A stretch of 64,000 bases of DNA from the NCBI RefSeq assembly GCF_021172045.1, contig NZ_CP087164.1, positions 3,906,001-3,970,000 of the forward strand, given 5' to 3'. Positions 1 to 7,526 of this stretch are shown one piece after another (the stretch's first letter is position 1; the number at the start of each line of letters is the position of its first letter). A program made the position numbers and the translations under genes. This DNA comes from Capillimicrobium parvum. GTDB taxonomy: Bacteria; Actinomycetota; Thermoleophilia; Solirubrobacterales; Solirubrobacteraceae. A model generated the notes under the pieces. The model worked only from the letters and a program-made list of their open reading frames with translations. It was not told the DNA's origin and searched no databases.

Positions 1-79
1 CGAGGGCGGAGATGATGCGAATGCGCAGTGGATGGGCGATCGACCGCGCCAACTGCGGCGCCCGGTCCGTGGTGGACAT
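1..79 (-). CDS. ArsR-type HTH regulator, N-terminus only
   Basis: The reverse strand from 79 opens with ATG and stays open to the window edge (26 codons). It reads into a helix ending in HPLRIRIISAL, the usual first helix of ArsR/winged-helix repressors. An AAAGGA Shine-Dalgarno element lies about 6 bases upstream of the ATG. The recognition helix and any metal or ligand residues are outside the window, so the inducer cannot be named. Family assignment rests on this short segment and is inference. Confidence 0.55.
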   Translation of the reverse strand, partial: MSTTDRAPQLARSIAHPLRIRIISAL

Positions 80-189
80 CTCGATCCTTTCTTCGTGCGA
101 CCGGTCAGAGGCCGGCGATTGCTTGATGCTTCTAGCAGACTTCACGTGCCGTGGCGAGCCGAGGACCGGCGCCCGGTAGGCCGAATGAC

Positions 190-219
190 AAGGAGGTGCC
201 CATGATCCTGAAGCCGTAA
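190..219 (+). CDS. Possible five-codon minicistron (leader peptide) with strong SD
   Basis: A near-perfect Shine-Dalgarno AAGGAGG (190-196) sits 5 bases before ATG (202-204). That start opens a frame of only five codons (MILKP) ending in TAA at 217-219. A GC-rich hairpin follows at 235-269 and the XRE regulator gene at 294. The arrangement resembles a leader peptide with an attenuator, but no run of regulatory codons is visible. It could also be chance, or the dead start of a lost gene. Confidence 0.25.
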   Translation, partial: KEVPMILKP

Positions 220-234
220 TACCCCCATCGGACC

Positions 235-269
235 GACGGGGGTCGGAAGCCTGGCTTCCGGCCCCCGTC
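235..269 (+). terminator. GC-rich hairpin upstream of XRE gene
   Basis: GACGGGGGTCGGAAGCC (235-251) pairs with GGCTTCCGGCCCCCGTC (253-269) with one G:U-type mismatch and a one-base centre, giving a 17-bp arm. No T-run follows. It could terminate transcription from the left or act as an attenuator for the gene at 294. Confidence 0.4.
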
Positions 270-281
270 TACCGTAGGTAG
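269..281. promoter_or_regulatory. Short inverted repeat before XRE start
   Basis: CTACC-GTA-GGTAG is an exact 5-bp inverted repeat ending 12 bases before the XRE ATG. XRE regulators commonly autoregulate through such sites. That this is an operator is inference from position only. Confidence 0.25.
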
Positions 282-293
282 CGTCCGGCGCGC

Positions 294-545
294 ATGTCAG
301 AGGACGCCCCCTCCCTCGAGGCGCTCGGCCGCGCGGTCCGGCTCCTGCGCCAATCGCGCCGGCTTGCGCAGGACGAGCTTGCCGTGCGCACGGGGCTGCA
401 CCGCACCTACCTGGGGGGAATCGAACGGGGCGAGCGCAACCCGACGTGGAAGACCCTCGCCACCATCGCGGCCGGCCTCGGCGTGTCGCTGTCGCAGCTC
501 GTCAAGCGCGCCGAGGACGAAGCGCGCAACGGCGACGCCCCCTGA
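294..545 (+). CDS. XRE-family HTH transcriptional regulator
   Basis: An 83-aa protein that is almost entirely one Cro/C1-type helix-turn-helix (about residues 10-70): LGRAVRLLRQ, then LAQDELAVRTGL, then the recognition helix region HRTYLGGIERGERNP and LATIAAGLGVSLSQL. No ligand-binding or toxin-antitoxin partner domain is attached. No toxin gene is adjacent, so this is more likely a stand-alone DNA-binding regulator than an antitoxin. There is no clear SD before ATG 294. A short inverted repeat lies just upstream (269-281). Its targets are unknown. Confidence 0.85.
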   Translation: MSEDAPSLEALGRAVRLLRQSRRLAQDELAVRTGLHRTYLGGIERGERNPTWKTLATIAAGLGVSLSQLVKRAEDEARNGDAP

Positions 546-671
546 CGACCCGCGCGCGGCCGGTGGTCGCGCGTGCCGGGGCGGAGGGCGAACTGGACGG
601 ATGATCGAGGTGTCTGCGACGCAATTTGGCGCGTATCCGCTCGTATCAGGCGACCTGACGTGGGCGAGGGG

Positions 672-701
672 TTGAAATACTCACCTTCTTCCGACGATAC
701 T
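672..701 (+). promoter_or_regulatory. Candidate promoter of the diguanylate cyclase gene
   Basis: TTGAAA (672-677) and GATACT (696-701) are separated by 18 bp in an unusually AT-rich patch of an otherwise GC-rich sequence, 61 bp upstream of the start at 763. The rest of 546-762 holds no gene I can support. Confidence 0.4.
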
Positions 702-762
702 CATAGTCATCAAATGGATACGGATAGTCGTCACCGGATGACGCGCCGTCTCCACGAGCCCC

Positions 763-1863
763 ATGAGCACACCCCGCCGCTTCACCCTCGTCACGTCAGC
801 GACCGAGCTGCCGCCCGTCCCCCTGGTGCCCGCCGAGCGCGACGAGCGCGCGACGATGGCGCGCTGGGGCGGGGCGCTCTGGCTGCTCGCCGCCGCGGTC
901 GCCGGCGCCGGCCAGCTGGTGCCGGGCGTCCCGCACGACCACAGCGGCCTCGTCTGGGCGCTCGTCGCGGGCCTGGGTGCGTACGGCGCCGCCTGCCTGT
1001 GGGGCGTCATCCCCTGGGCGAGGCTGTCGATCAACTGGCACGTCGCGGCGGTCCTCGCCTTCCAGCCGCTCCTCGCCCTTGGCCTGTGGGCCACCGGCGG
1101 GATCAACTCCTACGTCACCCCGATCCTGCCGCTGGCGATGCTCTACATCGCCTACTTCTTCCCGACCCGGATGGCGTGGATCGGGATCAGCGCGCTCGTG
1201 CTCGCCGCTGCGAGCCCGCTCATCTACACGCCGATCGACGAGGACCTGGCGCTGGCGCGGGTCCTCGCGTTCGCGCTCGCATGCGAGGGCTTCACGCTGA
1301 CGCTGCAGGCGCTCAAGGGCCGGCTCATCTCCGCGGAGCGCCGCCAGCGCGAGCTCGCGCACGTCGACCCGCTCACCGGGCTCGCCAACCGCCGCGGCTT
1401 CGACCTCGCGCTGACGAACGCGCTCCGGGCCGCCGGGGCCCCCACCCAGGGCCGGCGCTCGAGCGACACCGCCCCGCGCGTCGCGCTCCTCATCGTCGAC
1501 GTCGACGACTTCAAGCTCGTCAACGACCGCTACGGCCACACCGCCGGCGACGCCGTGCTGCGCCAGCTCGCCCTCCGCGCGGGCATCGCCATCCGGCCGG
1601 GCGACTGCCTGGCGCGCATCGGCGGCGACGAGCTCGCCCTGGTCGCTCCGGGCGCGGGCGAGCGCGGGGCGCTGCGGCTGTCCTCGGCGCTCCTGCGCGC
1701 GGCCTCGGAGGTGCGCCCCGCACCCGACGCGCCGCCCCTCTCGCTCACCGTGGCCTGGGCGCTCTACCCGCGCGACGGGCACGACGAGGACGCGCTGTTC
1801 CAGGTCGCCGACCAGCGCCTGCACGCGAGCAAGGGCCACCGGCCCGCACACCGCTCCCGCTGA
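763..1863 (+). CDS. Membrane-anchored GGDEF-domain diguanylate cyclase
   Basis: A 366-aa protein. Residues about 35-190 hold five or six hydrophobic segments (membrane sensor). A GGDEF domain follows, with LTGLANRR near residue 204, VDVDDFKLVNDRYGH and the active-site loop at residues 287-291. The loop reads GGDEL rather than GGDEF/GGEEF. The substrate-binding Asp and Asn of the DDFKxxND motif are present, so cyclic-di-GMP synthesis from two GTP is likely but not assured. No EAL domain and no clear RxxD inhibitory site are seen. It is monocistronic: the convergent alcohol dehydrogenase gene follows, and a hairpin covers both stop codons. Confidence 0.85.
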   Translation: MSTPRRFTLVTSATELPPVPLVPAERDERATMARWGGALWLLAAAVAGAGQLVPGVPHDHSGLVWALVAGLGAYGAACLWGVIPWARLSINWHVAAVLAFQPLLALGLWATGGINSYVTPILPLAMLYIAYFFPTRMAWIGISALVLAAASPLIYTPIDEDLALARVLAFALACEGFTLTLQALKGRLISAERRQRELAHVDPLTGLANRRGFDLALTNALRAAGAPTQGRRSSDTAPRVALLIVDVDDFKLVNDRYGHTAGDAVLRQLALRAGIAIRPGDCLARIGGDELALVAPGAGERGALRLSSALLRAASEVRPAPDAPPLSLTVAWALYPRDGHDEDALFQVADQRLHASKGHRPAHRSR

Positions 1864-1894
1864 GCGCGGGAACGACGTCCCTCGTTCCCGCTCA
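1861..1894. terminator. Bidirectional hairpin over two stop codons
   Basis: CGGGAACGA (1867-1875) pairs exactly with TCGTTCCCG (1882-1890). TGAG (1861-1864) and CTCA (1891-1894) extend the stem across a two-base bulge. The hairpin contains both the TGA of the diguanylate cyclase gene and the stop of the convergent dehydrogenase gene. It lacks a long T-run. Position between convergent genes supports a shared terminator. Confidence 0.55.
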
Positions 1895-3079
1895 GTCGAA
1901 CACGACGGCCTGGCGCACGGCTTCGCCGCGTGCGAGCCGGTCGAAGCCCTCGTTGATCTCGTCGAGCGTGAGCCGGTGGGTCAGGAGCCGGTCCACGGGC
2001 AGGCGGCCTGCGGCGTAGAGATCGACGAAGCGGGGCACGTCGCGGGCGGGCACGCTCGAGCCCAGGTATGAGCCGCGCAGCGTGCGCTCCTCGGTGACGA
2101 GCGAGACCGCCGGGATCGTGAGCATGCGGCTCGGATCGGGCAGGCCGACGGTGACCGTGGTGCCGCCGCGGCGGGTCGCGGCGTAGGCGTCGGCGAGCAC
2201 CCGCTCGTTGCCGACCGTCTCGATCGCCTTGTGGGCGCCGCCGCCGGTGAGCTCGCGGACCTGCGCCACCGCGGCTTCGCCCGCGGGCACGGCGTGCGTC
2301 GCGCCCAGCTCGCGCGCGAGGTCCAGCTTCGACGCGATGGTGTCGACCGCCACGATCGTCGTGGCGCCCGCGGCGACGGCGCCGAGCAGCGCGGCCAGGC
2401 CGACCCCGCCGAGCCCGAAGACCGCGACGCTCTCCCCCACGCCGACCTCGGCGCTGTGCAGCGCGGCGCCGGCGCCGGTGAGCACCGCGCAGCCGAACAC
2501 GGCGGCGACCTCGAACGGCAGGTCGGGCCCCACGCGCACGGCGGAGCGCGCCGAGACGACGACATGGTCGGCGAACGCCGAGACGCCGAGATGGTGGTGG
2601 AGCGGATGGCCGTCGAGGTCGCCCCAGCGCCGGCCGCCGCCGAGCAGCTCGCCGGCGGTGTTCGCGACCGCGCCCGGCTCGCAGAGCGCGGCGCGGCCGT
2701 CGAGGCACGCCGGGCAGTGCCCGCACGACGGCACGAACGTGAGCACGACGCGGTCGCCGGCCGCGAAGTCGCCGACCCCCTCGCCCGTCCCGACGACCTC
2801 GCCGCTGGCCTCGTGGCCGAGCACCATCGGCATCACGCGCGGGCGCGAGCCATCGATCACCGACAGGTCGGAGTGGCACAGGCCGGCCGCCCGGATGCGG
2901 ACGAGCAGCTCGCCCGGGCCCGGACCAGCGAGCTCCAGCTCGCAGATCTCGAGCGGGCGCGACCGCGCGTAGGGCGCGGCGCGTCCCATCTCGCGAAGCA
3001 CCGCGCCACGGACCTTGAGGCGTCCGGCGGTGAGCGGATCGCCGCTGGCGGCGCCGTGCAGGAAGGGCTCGGAGGGCAT
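1892..3079 (-). CDS. Zinc-dependent alcohol dehydrogenase (MDR family)
   Basis: A 395-aa medium-chain dehydrogenase/reductase. Catalytic-zinc ligands are visible as Cys68 (GLCHSD) and the GHE motif at 88-90. The structural zinc lobe has Cys119, Cys122, Cys125 and Cys133. A Rossmann motif GLGGVGLAALLG binds NAD(P). It should oxidise an alcohol or formaldehyde-type adduct to an aldehyde; the substrate cannot be read from sequence. The ATG at 3079 adds about 20 residues before the usual family start. A TAGCTT box (3092-3087) lies only 7 nt upstream, which suits a leaderless start at this ATG. 3080-3265 holds no other gene. Confidence 0.85.
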   Translation of the reverse strand: MPSEPFLHGAASGDPLTAGRLKVRGAVLREMGRAAPYARSRPLEICELELAGPGPGELLVRIRAAGLCHSDLSVIDGSRPRVMPMVLGHEASGEVVGTGEGVGDFAAGDRVVLTFVPSCGHCPACLDGRAALCEPGAVANTAGELLGGGRRWGDLDGHPLHHHLGVSAFADHVVVSARSAVRVGPDLPFEVAAVFGCAVLTGAGAALHSAEVGVGESVAVFGLGGVGLAALLGAVAAGATTIVAVDTIASKLDLARELGATHAVPAGEAAVAQVRELTGGGAHKAIETVGNERVLADAYAATRRGGTTVTVGLPDPSRMLTIPAVSLVTEERTLRGSYLGSSVPARDVPRFVDLYAAGRLPVDRLLTHRLTLDEINEGFDRLARGEAVRQAVVFD

Positions 3080-3265
3080 GGTGTCGAAGCTATCCGAGCG
3101 ACGACCTTCAAGCCGTCGCCCCCGGTGCCGATCATCGGGGCAAGCCCCAGGTCGGAAGGGGCGCCGGGCCGCGACACGTTCGGCCGGGCCGGGGAGATCG
3201 ACGCCCCCGGACGCACGCCGCGAGGGCCCCTGTGCAGGCCACGGGGACCCTCGTGTCGTCCTCTC

Positions 3266-4522
3266 TCACGCCCACGCGCGGCGCCGCCCGATCCTCCGGA
3301 CGAGCTCCACGGCCGCGAGCGCGGCCAGCACCACGAGCGGGATCTCCGCCGCGGCGCGGAAGCGCGAGGCGCCATATGTCACCGCCGTGAAGGCGACGAC
3401 GAGCACGATCGGCGCGGCGAGGACGGCGAGCTCGGCCCGGGAGCGCCGCCACAGCAGCACGGCGCCATACCCCGCGAGCGCCAGGACGACCCACGTGCTC
3501 GCGAGCGTCCACCATCCCCACCGCAGCGGCTGGCCGAAGACGAACGCGTCGAGGCGGATCGAGTCGCGCGGCTTCCAGAGGCTCCAGGTGCGCAGCTCGC
3601 GGACGACGACGACGACCGCGACGCGTCCGGCGTGATCGCGCGCGTAGTCGACGGCCTCGCGGCGCCAGCGCTCGGACTGCACGGCCTCGTTGGGCGAGAG
3701 CGCGCGGCGCTGCCCGGAGGCCAGCAGGCAGCCGAGATCCCAGGAGCCCTGCAGCGGCCCGGAGCCGTACGTCGACCGGCAGTTGGCCCCCGCGAGCGCC
3801 GAGCCGACGTTCGTCGAGAGCAGCACCGGCCGGTCCATCGCGGCGCTCGAGTGGATCGCCCAGGGCGCCACGACGATCGCGCAGGCGCCCAGCGTCGCCG
3901 CGACCCGGGCGCCCGTCCCCGGCCCGCCGCGCCGGCACAGGGGCAGCGCGAGGAGGATGAGCGCGAGCCCCTCGCCCCGGGTCAGCGCGGCGAGGGCCAC
4001 CGCGACCCCGAGGAGCGCGGCATGCGCGACGGTCGGCCGTTCGAGCACCCGCAGCGCGGCGAGCAGCACCCCGACGATGGTGAGCCCGTACAGCGCCTCG
4101 CTGAACAGCGTGCTCGAGTCGCCGATGAGCGGCAGGTAGATCGCCGCCATCCCAGCCGCGGTGGCGCCCGCGACCTCGCCGGCCAGGCGCCGTGCGATGA
4201 GGCCGATGCCGCCGACCGTCAGCGCGCCGAGCAGGCACCCGATCGCCTGGTGCTGGCGGAAGCTGTCGAGGCCGAGCTCCGAGCCCGCCGCCAGCAGGAG
4301 CGGGAACAGCGGCGGGTGGAAGGCGGTCGGCGCGCCCACGCGTGCGCCGGTCCGCGGCGGGCTCGTGAAGCCGAGGCCGTCGGCGAGGCGGTTGGCGACG
4401 CCGTGGTACCAGGCGGGGTCGCCGCCCGTGCCCACGATCGGCGACGCCGACGCGTACCACAGGCGCAGCGCGAAGGCGAGCGCCATGAACCCGAGGATCG
4501 CGACGACGAAGCGCCGCGTCAT
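3266..4522 (-). CDS. GT-C membrane glycosyltransferase (GT39/PMT-like)
   Basis: A 418-aa polytopic protein with about 10-11 hydrophobic segments. An early acidic loop (GGDPAWYHGVANRLADG) has the position of the catalytic Asp in GT-C enzymes using polyprenyl-phosphate sugars. A luminal-type segment LLSTNVGSALAGANCRSTY recurs almost unchanged in the paralogue at 54044-55336. It likely adds a sugar to a lipid or protein acceptor on the outer face of the membrane. Its ATG overlaps the TGA of the decarboxylase gene upstream (ATGA), so the two are translationally coupled. Donor and acceptor are unknown. Confidence 0.75.
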   Translation of the reverse strand: MTRRFVVAILGFMALAFALRLWYASASPIVGTGGDPAWYHGVANRLADGLGFTSPPRTGARVGAPTAFHPPLFPLLLAAGSELGLDSFRQHQAIGCLLGALTVGGIGLIARRLAGEVAGATAAGMAAIYLPLIGDSSTLFSEALYGLTIVGVLLAALRVLERPTVAHAALLGVAVALAALTRGEGLALILLALPLCRRGGPGTGARVAATLGACAIVVAPWAIHSSAAMDRPVLLSTNVGSALAGANCRSTYGSGPLQGSWDLGCLLASGQRRALSPNEAVQSERWRREAVDYARDHAGRVAVVVVVRELRTWSLWKPRDSIRLDAFVFGQPLRWGWWTLASTWVVLALAGYGAVLLWRRSRAELAVLAAPIVLVVAFTAVTYGASRFRAAAEIPLVVLAALAAVELVRRIGRRRAWA

Positions 4523-5847
4523 CGGGTGTCGAGCACCGCCCGCACGCAGCGCCGGACGTCGTCGTCGGTCGTCGACCAGTTCGAGAACGACAGGCGCAGC
4601 GCCTCGCGCCCGCGCCAGACGGTGCCGCCGAGCCAGCACGTCCCGTCCGCCTGGATGCGCGCGACGTGGTCGGGCGGACCGGCGACGAGGACCTGGTTGA
4701 GCACGACCTCGTTGAGGACGTCCATCCCGCCGTCGCGCAGCAGCCGCGCCGCGAGCGCGGCCTGATCGCAGCAGCGCTCGACGAGCTCGGCGACCCCGCG
4801 CCGGCCCAGCGCCCGCAGCGCTGCGTACACCGGCACGGATCGGGCGCGGCGCGACGCCTCGGGCACGAAGTGCGCGGGCTCGCGCCGGGCGCCGGCCGCC
4901 TGGAGATACGGCGCGGCGACGACCATGGCCTGCGAGTGCGCGACCGGGTCGGACACGACGGCCAGCGCGCAGTCGTAGGGCACGTTGAGCCACTTGTGCG
5001 CATCGACCGCCCACGAGTCCGCGCGCTCGCGTCCGGCCACGAGGCCCGAGAAGCGCGGCGACGCCGCCGCCCACAGGCCGAACGCACCGTCGACGTGCAG
5101 CCAGGCGCCGTGCGCCGCGGTCAGGCGCGCGATCGGCTCGAGCGGGTCGCATGCGCCCGTGTTGACGTTGCCGGCCTGCGCGCAGACGATCGCCGGCCCG
5201 TCGCGCCCGTCGAGCGCCGCGGCCAGCGCGTCCGGGTCCATCGCCCCGTCGGCGTCCGCGGCGACCCGAGCGACGCGCTCCTCCCCGAGCCCGAGCATGC
5301 GCAGGGCGTTGAGCACCGTGACGTGGACCTCGTCGCCGACGACGACGTCGATCTCCGGAGCGGCGAACAGGCCGCGACGCTCGACGTCCCACCCCTCCTG
5401 CGCGAGCACCGCGTGGCGGGCCGCAGCCAGGCAGGTGAAGTTCGCCATCTGCGCACCGGTCGTGAAGCCGACGCTCGCGCTCGCCGGCAGCCCGAGCAGT
5501 TCGAGCGCCCACCCGGCCGCGACCTCCTCGGCGGCGGCGACCGCCGGCGAGCTGACCTGCAGGCCGGCCATCTGGTCCCACGCGGACACGAGCCAGTCGG
5601 CGCCGAGGGCGACCGGCAGGGAGCCGCCGGTGACGAAGCCGAGGTAGCGCGGTCCGGCGGACGCCACGATCCCGGGATCGGCGTCCGCGGCGAGCTCCTC
5701 GAGGACGGTGAGCGGGTCCTCACCCTCGTCGGTCAGGGCCCGGCGCAGCGCGGGCGCCTCGCGGCCGCCGACCGGCCGCTCGCGAAGCCCATCGAGGAAC
5801 CCTCGCGCGAGCGCGTATGCGCGACCCAGGACGTCGTCGCCGACCAC
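4519..5847 (-). CDS. PLP-dependent group II amino acid decarboxylase
   Basis: About 442 aa with the fold-type I signature: HVDGAFG (Asp pairs with the PLP nitrogen) and DAHKWLN with the Schiff-base lysine (Lys285 from this start). It belongs to the aromatic-L-amino-acid/glutamate decarboxylase family, releasing CO2 from an amino acid to give an amine; substrate unknown. I chose the GTG at 5847 because an upstream ATG (5886) lies inside the palindromic operator. A TACGGT box (5859-5854) sits exactly 6 nt before this GTG, as in leaderless actinobacterial mRNAs. It is coupled to the GT-C gene downstream and divergent from the MhqO-like operon. Confidence 0.8.
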   Translation of the reverse strand: MVGDDVLGRAYALARGFLDGLRERPVGGREAPALRRALTDEGEDPLTVLEELAADADPGIVASAGPRYLGFVTGGSLPVALGADWLVSAWDQMAGLQVSSPAVAAAEEVAAGWALELLGLPASASVGFTTGAQMANFTCLAAARHAVLAQEGWDVERRGLFAAPEIDVVVGDEVHVTVLNALRMLGLGEERVARVAADADGAMDPDALAAALDGRDGPAIVCAQAGNVNTGACDPLEPIARLTAAHGAWLHVDGAFGLWAAASPRFSGLVAGRERADSWAVDAHKWLNVPYDCALAVVSDPVAHSQAMVVAAPYLQAAGARREPAHFVPEASRRARSVPVYAALRALGRRGVAELVERCCDQAALAARLLRDGGMDVLNEVVLNQVLVAGPPDHVARIQADGTCWLGGTVWRGREALRLSFSNWSTTDDDVRRCVRAVLDTR

Positions 5848-5868
5848 GGCGCCACCGTACCGGCACGC

Positions 5869-5892
5869 AAGTAGTTGCAGACGCAACTACTT
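5869..5892. promoter_or_regulatory. Perfect 10-bp palindromic operator (MarR-type)
   Basis: AAGTAGTTGC (5869-5878) and GCAACTACTT (5883-5892) form an exact inverted repeat with spacer AGAC. It overlaps the -35 box of the rightward promoter and lies just upstream of the leftward -10. The core TAGTTG-N6-CAACTA resembles sites bound by MarR-family repressors. A related copy lies at 19321-19339. No MarR gene is adjacent, so the regulator is elsewhere. Confidence 0.65.
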
Positions 5893-5903
5893 CTCGCTAT
5901 CAT
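5875..5903 (+). promoter_or_regulatory. Promoter of the mhqO/mhqD-like operon
   Basis: TTGCAG (5875-5880) and TATCAT (5898-5903) have 17-bp spacing. The -35 lies inside the palindrome, so bound repressor would block polymerase. A GAGGGAGGA Shine-Dalgarno precedes the ATG at 5938. Confidence 0.6.
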
Positions 5904-5937
5904 CTCCTTGAAGAGAGACGAGACGAGGGAGGATCCG

Positions 5938-6876
5938 ATGAAGCTCGAGGGACTGCACCACATCACGATGATCACGGGCGACGCCCAGCGGAACGTCGAC
6001 TTCTACGCCGACACGCTCGGATTACGGCTTGTCAAGACGACCGTCAACTTCGACCAGCCGAGCGCGTACCACCTCTACTTCGGCGACGAACAGGGCTCGC
6101 CCGGGTCGATCCTCACCTGGTTCGAGTTCGACGGCGCCCAGCCCGGCGAGGCCGGCATCGGCATGATCCACACGCTGCAGCTCGGGGTCCCGTCCGAGGC
6201 CGCGGTGGACTTCTGGGCCGAGCGCCTCGACGCCCGCGGCGTCGCGAGCGTCCGCACCGCCGACCGCCTGCGCTTCGCCGACCCCGACGGCCTGGCGCTC
6301 GAGCTCGTCGCCGCCGACGACGGCAACCCGCCCCTGCGCGCCGAGCATCCCGACGTCCCCGCCGAGCACGCGATCACCGGCGTCGAGGGCGCCCGCGCCT
6401 ACAGCGCGTTCGCGCCGGTCGAGGAGAAGCTGCTCACCGACGTCCTCGGGTTCACCTACCTCGGCGACGGCGAGTACCGGCTCGCGGGCCGGGAGCGCCA
6501 TTTCCACTGGGCCTACGACCAGGCCGACCGCAGCGGCGAGCAGGGCGCGGGCACCGTGCACCACATCGCCTGGGCGTCGCAGGACGACGATCACCTGAAG
6601 TGGCAGGGGCGCGTCCGCGAGGCCGGCGGCTTCGTCACCGACGTGCGCGACCGCGACTACTTCGACGCGATCTACTTCCGCGAGCCGCGCGGGATCCTGT
6701 TCGAGATCGCCACGCTCGGCCCGGGCTTCGCGGTCGACGAGGACCCCGAGCGCCTCGGCGAGGCGCTGCGCCTGCCCAAGCAGCACGAGCACCTGCGCGA
6801 GCGTCTCGAGCAGACGCTGACGCCGCTGGTCAACCCCCGCGCCGCCCGGCGCGGGGCTGCCGCGAGCGCGGCATGA
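5938..6876 (+). CDS. MhqO-like ring-cleaving dioxygenase (two VOC domains)
   Basis: A 312-aa protein with tandem vicinal-oxygen-chelate modules. The N-terminal one has LEGLHHITMITGDAQ and FYADTLGLRLVKTTVNFD; the C-terminal one has HHIAW followed by YFREPRGILFEIAT. The His and Glu positions fit a mononuclear metal site. In Bacillus, MhqO-type proteins act in quinone and catechol detoxification under a MarR-type repressor. Here the gene has a MarR-type operator and overlaps an MhqD-like esterase gene by ATGA, which supports the same role. ATG 5938 is chosen over an in-frame ATG at 5875 because of its strong SD and because 5875 lies within the promoter. Confidence 0.85.
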   Translation: MKLEGLHHITMITGDAQRNVDFYADTLGLRLVKTTVNFDQPSAYHLYFGDEQGSPGSILTWFEFDGAQPGEAGIGMIHTLQLGVPSEAAVDFWAERLDARGVASVRTADRLRFADPDGLALELVAADDGNPPLRAEHPDVPAEHAITGVEGARAYSAFAPVEEKLLTDVLGFTYLGDGEYRLAGRERHFHWAYDQADRSGEQGAGTVHHIAWASQDDDHLKWQGRVREAGGFVTDVRDRDYFDAIYFREPRGILFEIATLGPGFAVDEDPERLGEALRLPKQHEHLRERLEQTLTPLVNPRAARRGAAASAA

Positions 6877-7526
6877 GCCCGCTCGCCCACCGCGAGCGCC
6901 CGGCCGCCGGCGAGCCGGCCGGGCTGCTCGTCCTGCACCACGGTCGCGGCGCCGACGAGCACGACCTGCTCGGCCTTGCCGACGTCCTCGACCCCGACCA
7001 GCGGCTGCACGTCGTCACGCCGCGCGCGCCGCTGACCCTGCCGGGCTCCCCCGGGCACCACTGGTACGTCGTGCCGCGCGTCGGCTTCCCCGACCACGAC
7101 ACGTTCCACGCCGCCTACCGCGAGCTCGCGGGCTTCCACGACGATCTGTGGCAGCGCACCGGCCTGACCCCCGGGCAGACCATGTTCGGCGGGTTCTCCA
7201 TGGGCTCGGTGATGAGCTACGCGCTGGGACTCGGGCCCGACCGCCCCGCGCCGGCCGGGATCCTCGCGTTCGCCGGGTTCGTCCCGGTGGTCGACGACTG
7301 GCAGCCGGACCTGGCGGGCCGGCCCGACCTGCGGGCGTTCATCGCCCACGGGCGCCGCGATCCGGTGATGGACGTCGCGTTCGCCCGGGCGGCGCGCGAT
7401 CTGCTCGAGGCCGGACGGATCGCCGTCGAGTACCACGAGTCCGACGCCGGCCACTTCATCGACCCGGCGCACATCGGGCCCGCGGCGCGCTGGCTCGGCG
7501 CGACGCTCAGCGAGCCGGCCGCGTAG
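6873..7526 (+). CDS. MhqD-like carboxylesterase (alpha/beta hydrolase)
   Basis: A 217-aa alpha/beta hydrolase of the phospholipase/carboxylesterase family. The nucleophile is in GFSMGS, the acid is Asp in HGRRDPVM, and the catalytic His is in AGHFID. LVLHHGRGADEHDL supplies the oxyanion-hole region. It is coupled to the dioxygenase (ATGA at 6873-6876) and is probably expressed under the same operator to hydrolyse ester or lactone products of aromatic or quinone stress chemistry. Its last 20 bp overlap the end of the convergent GH2 gene. Confidence 0.8.
   Translation: MSPLAHRERPAAGEPAGLLVLHHGRGADEHDLLGLADVLDPDQRLHVVTPRAPLTLPGSPGHHWYVVPRVGFPDHDTFHAAYRELAGFHDDLWQRTGLTPGQTMFGGFSMGSVMSYALGLGPDRPAPAGILAFAGFVPVVDDWQPDLAGRPDLRAFIAHGRRDPVMDVAFARAARDLLEAGRIAVEYHESDAGHFIDPAHIGPAARWLGATLSEPAA

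Noticed and set aside
3080-3265. Small gene between the dehydrogenase and GT-C gene
   Set aside because: Frames on both strands are short, lack SD and look like antisense extension; only a leftward -10-like box (TAGCTT) is supported.
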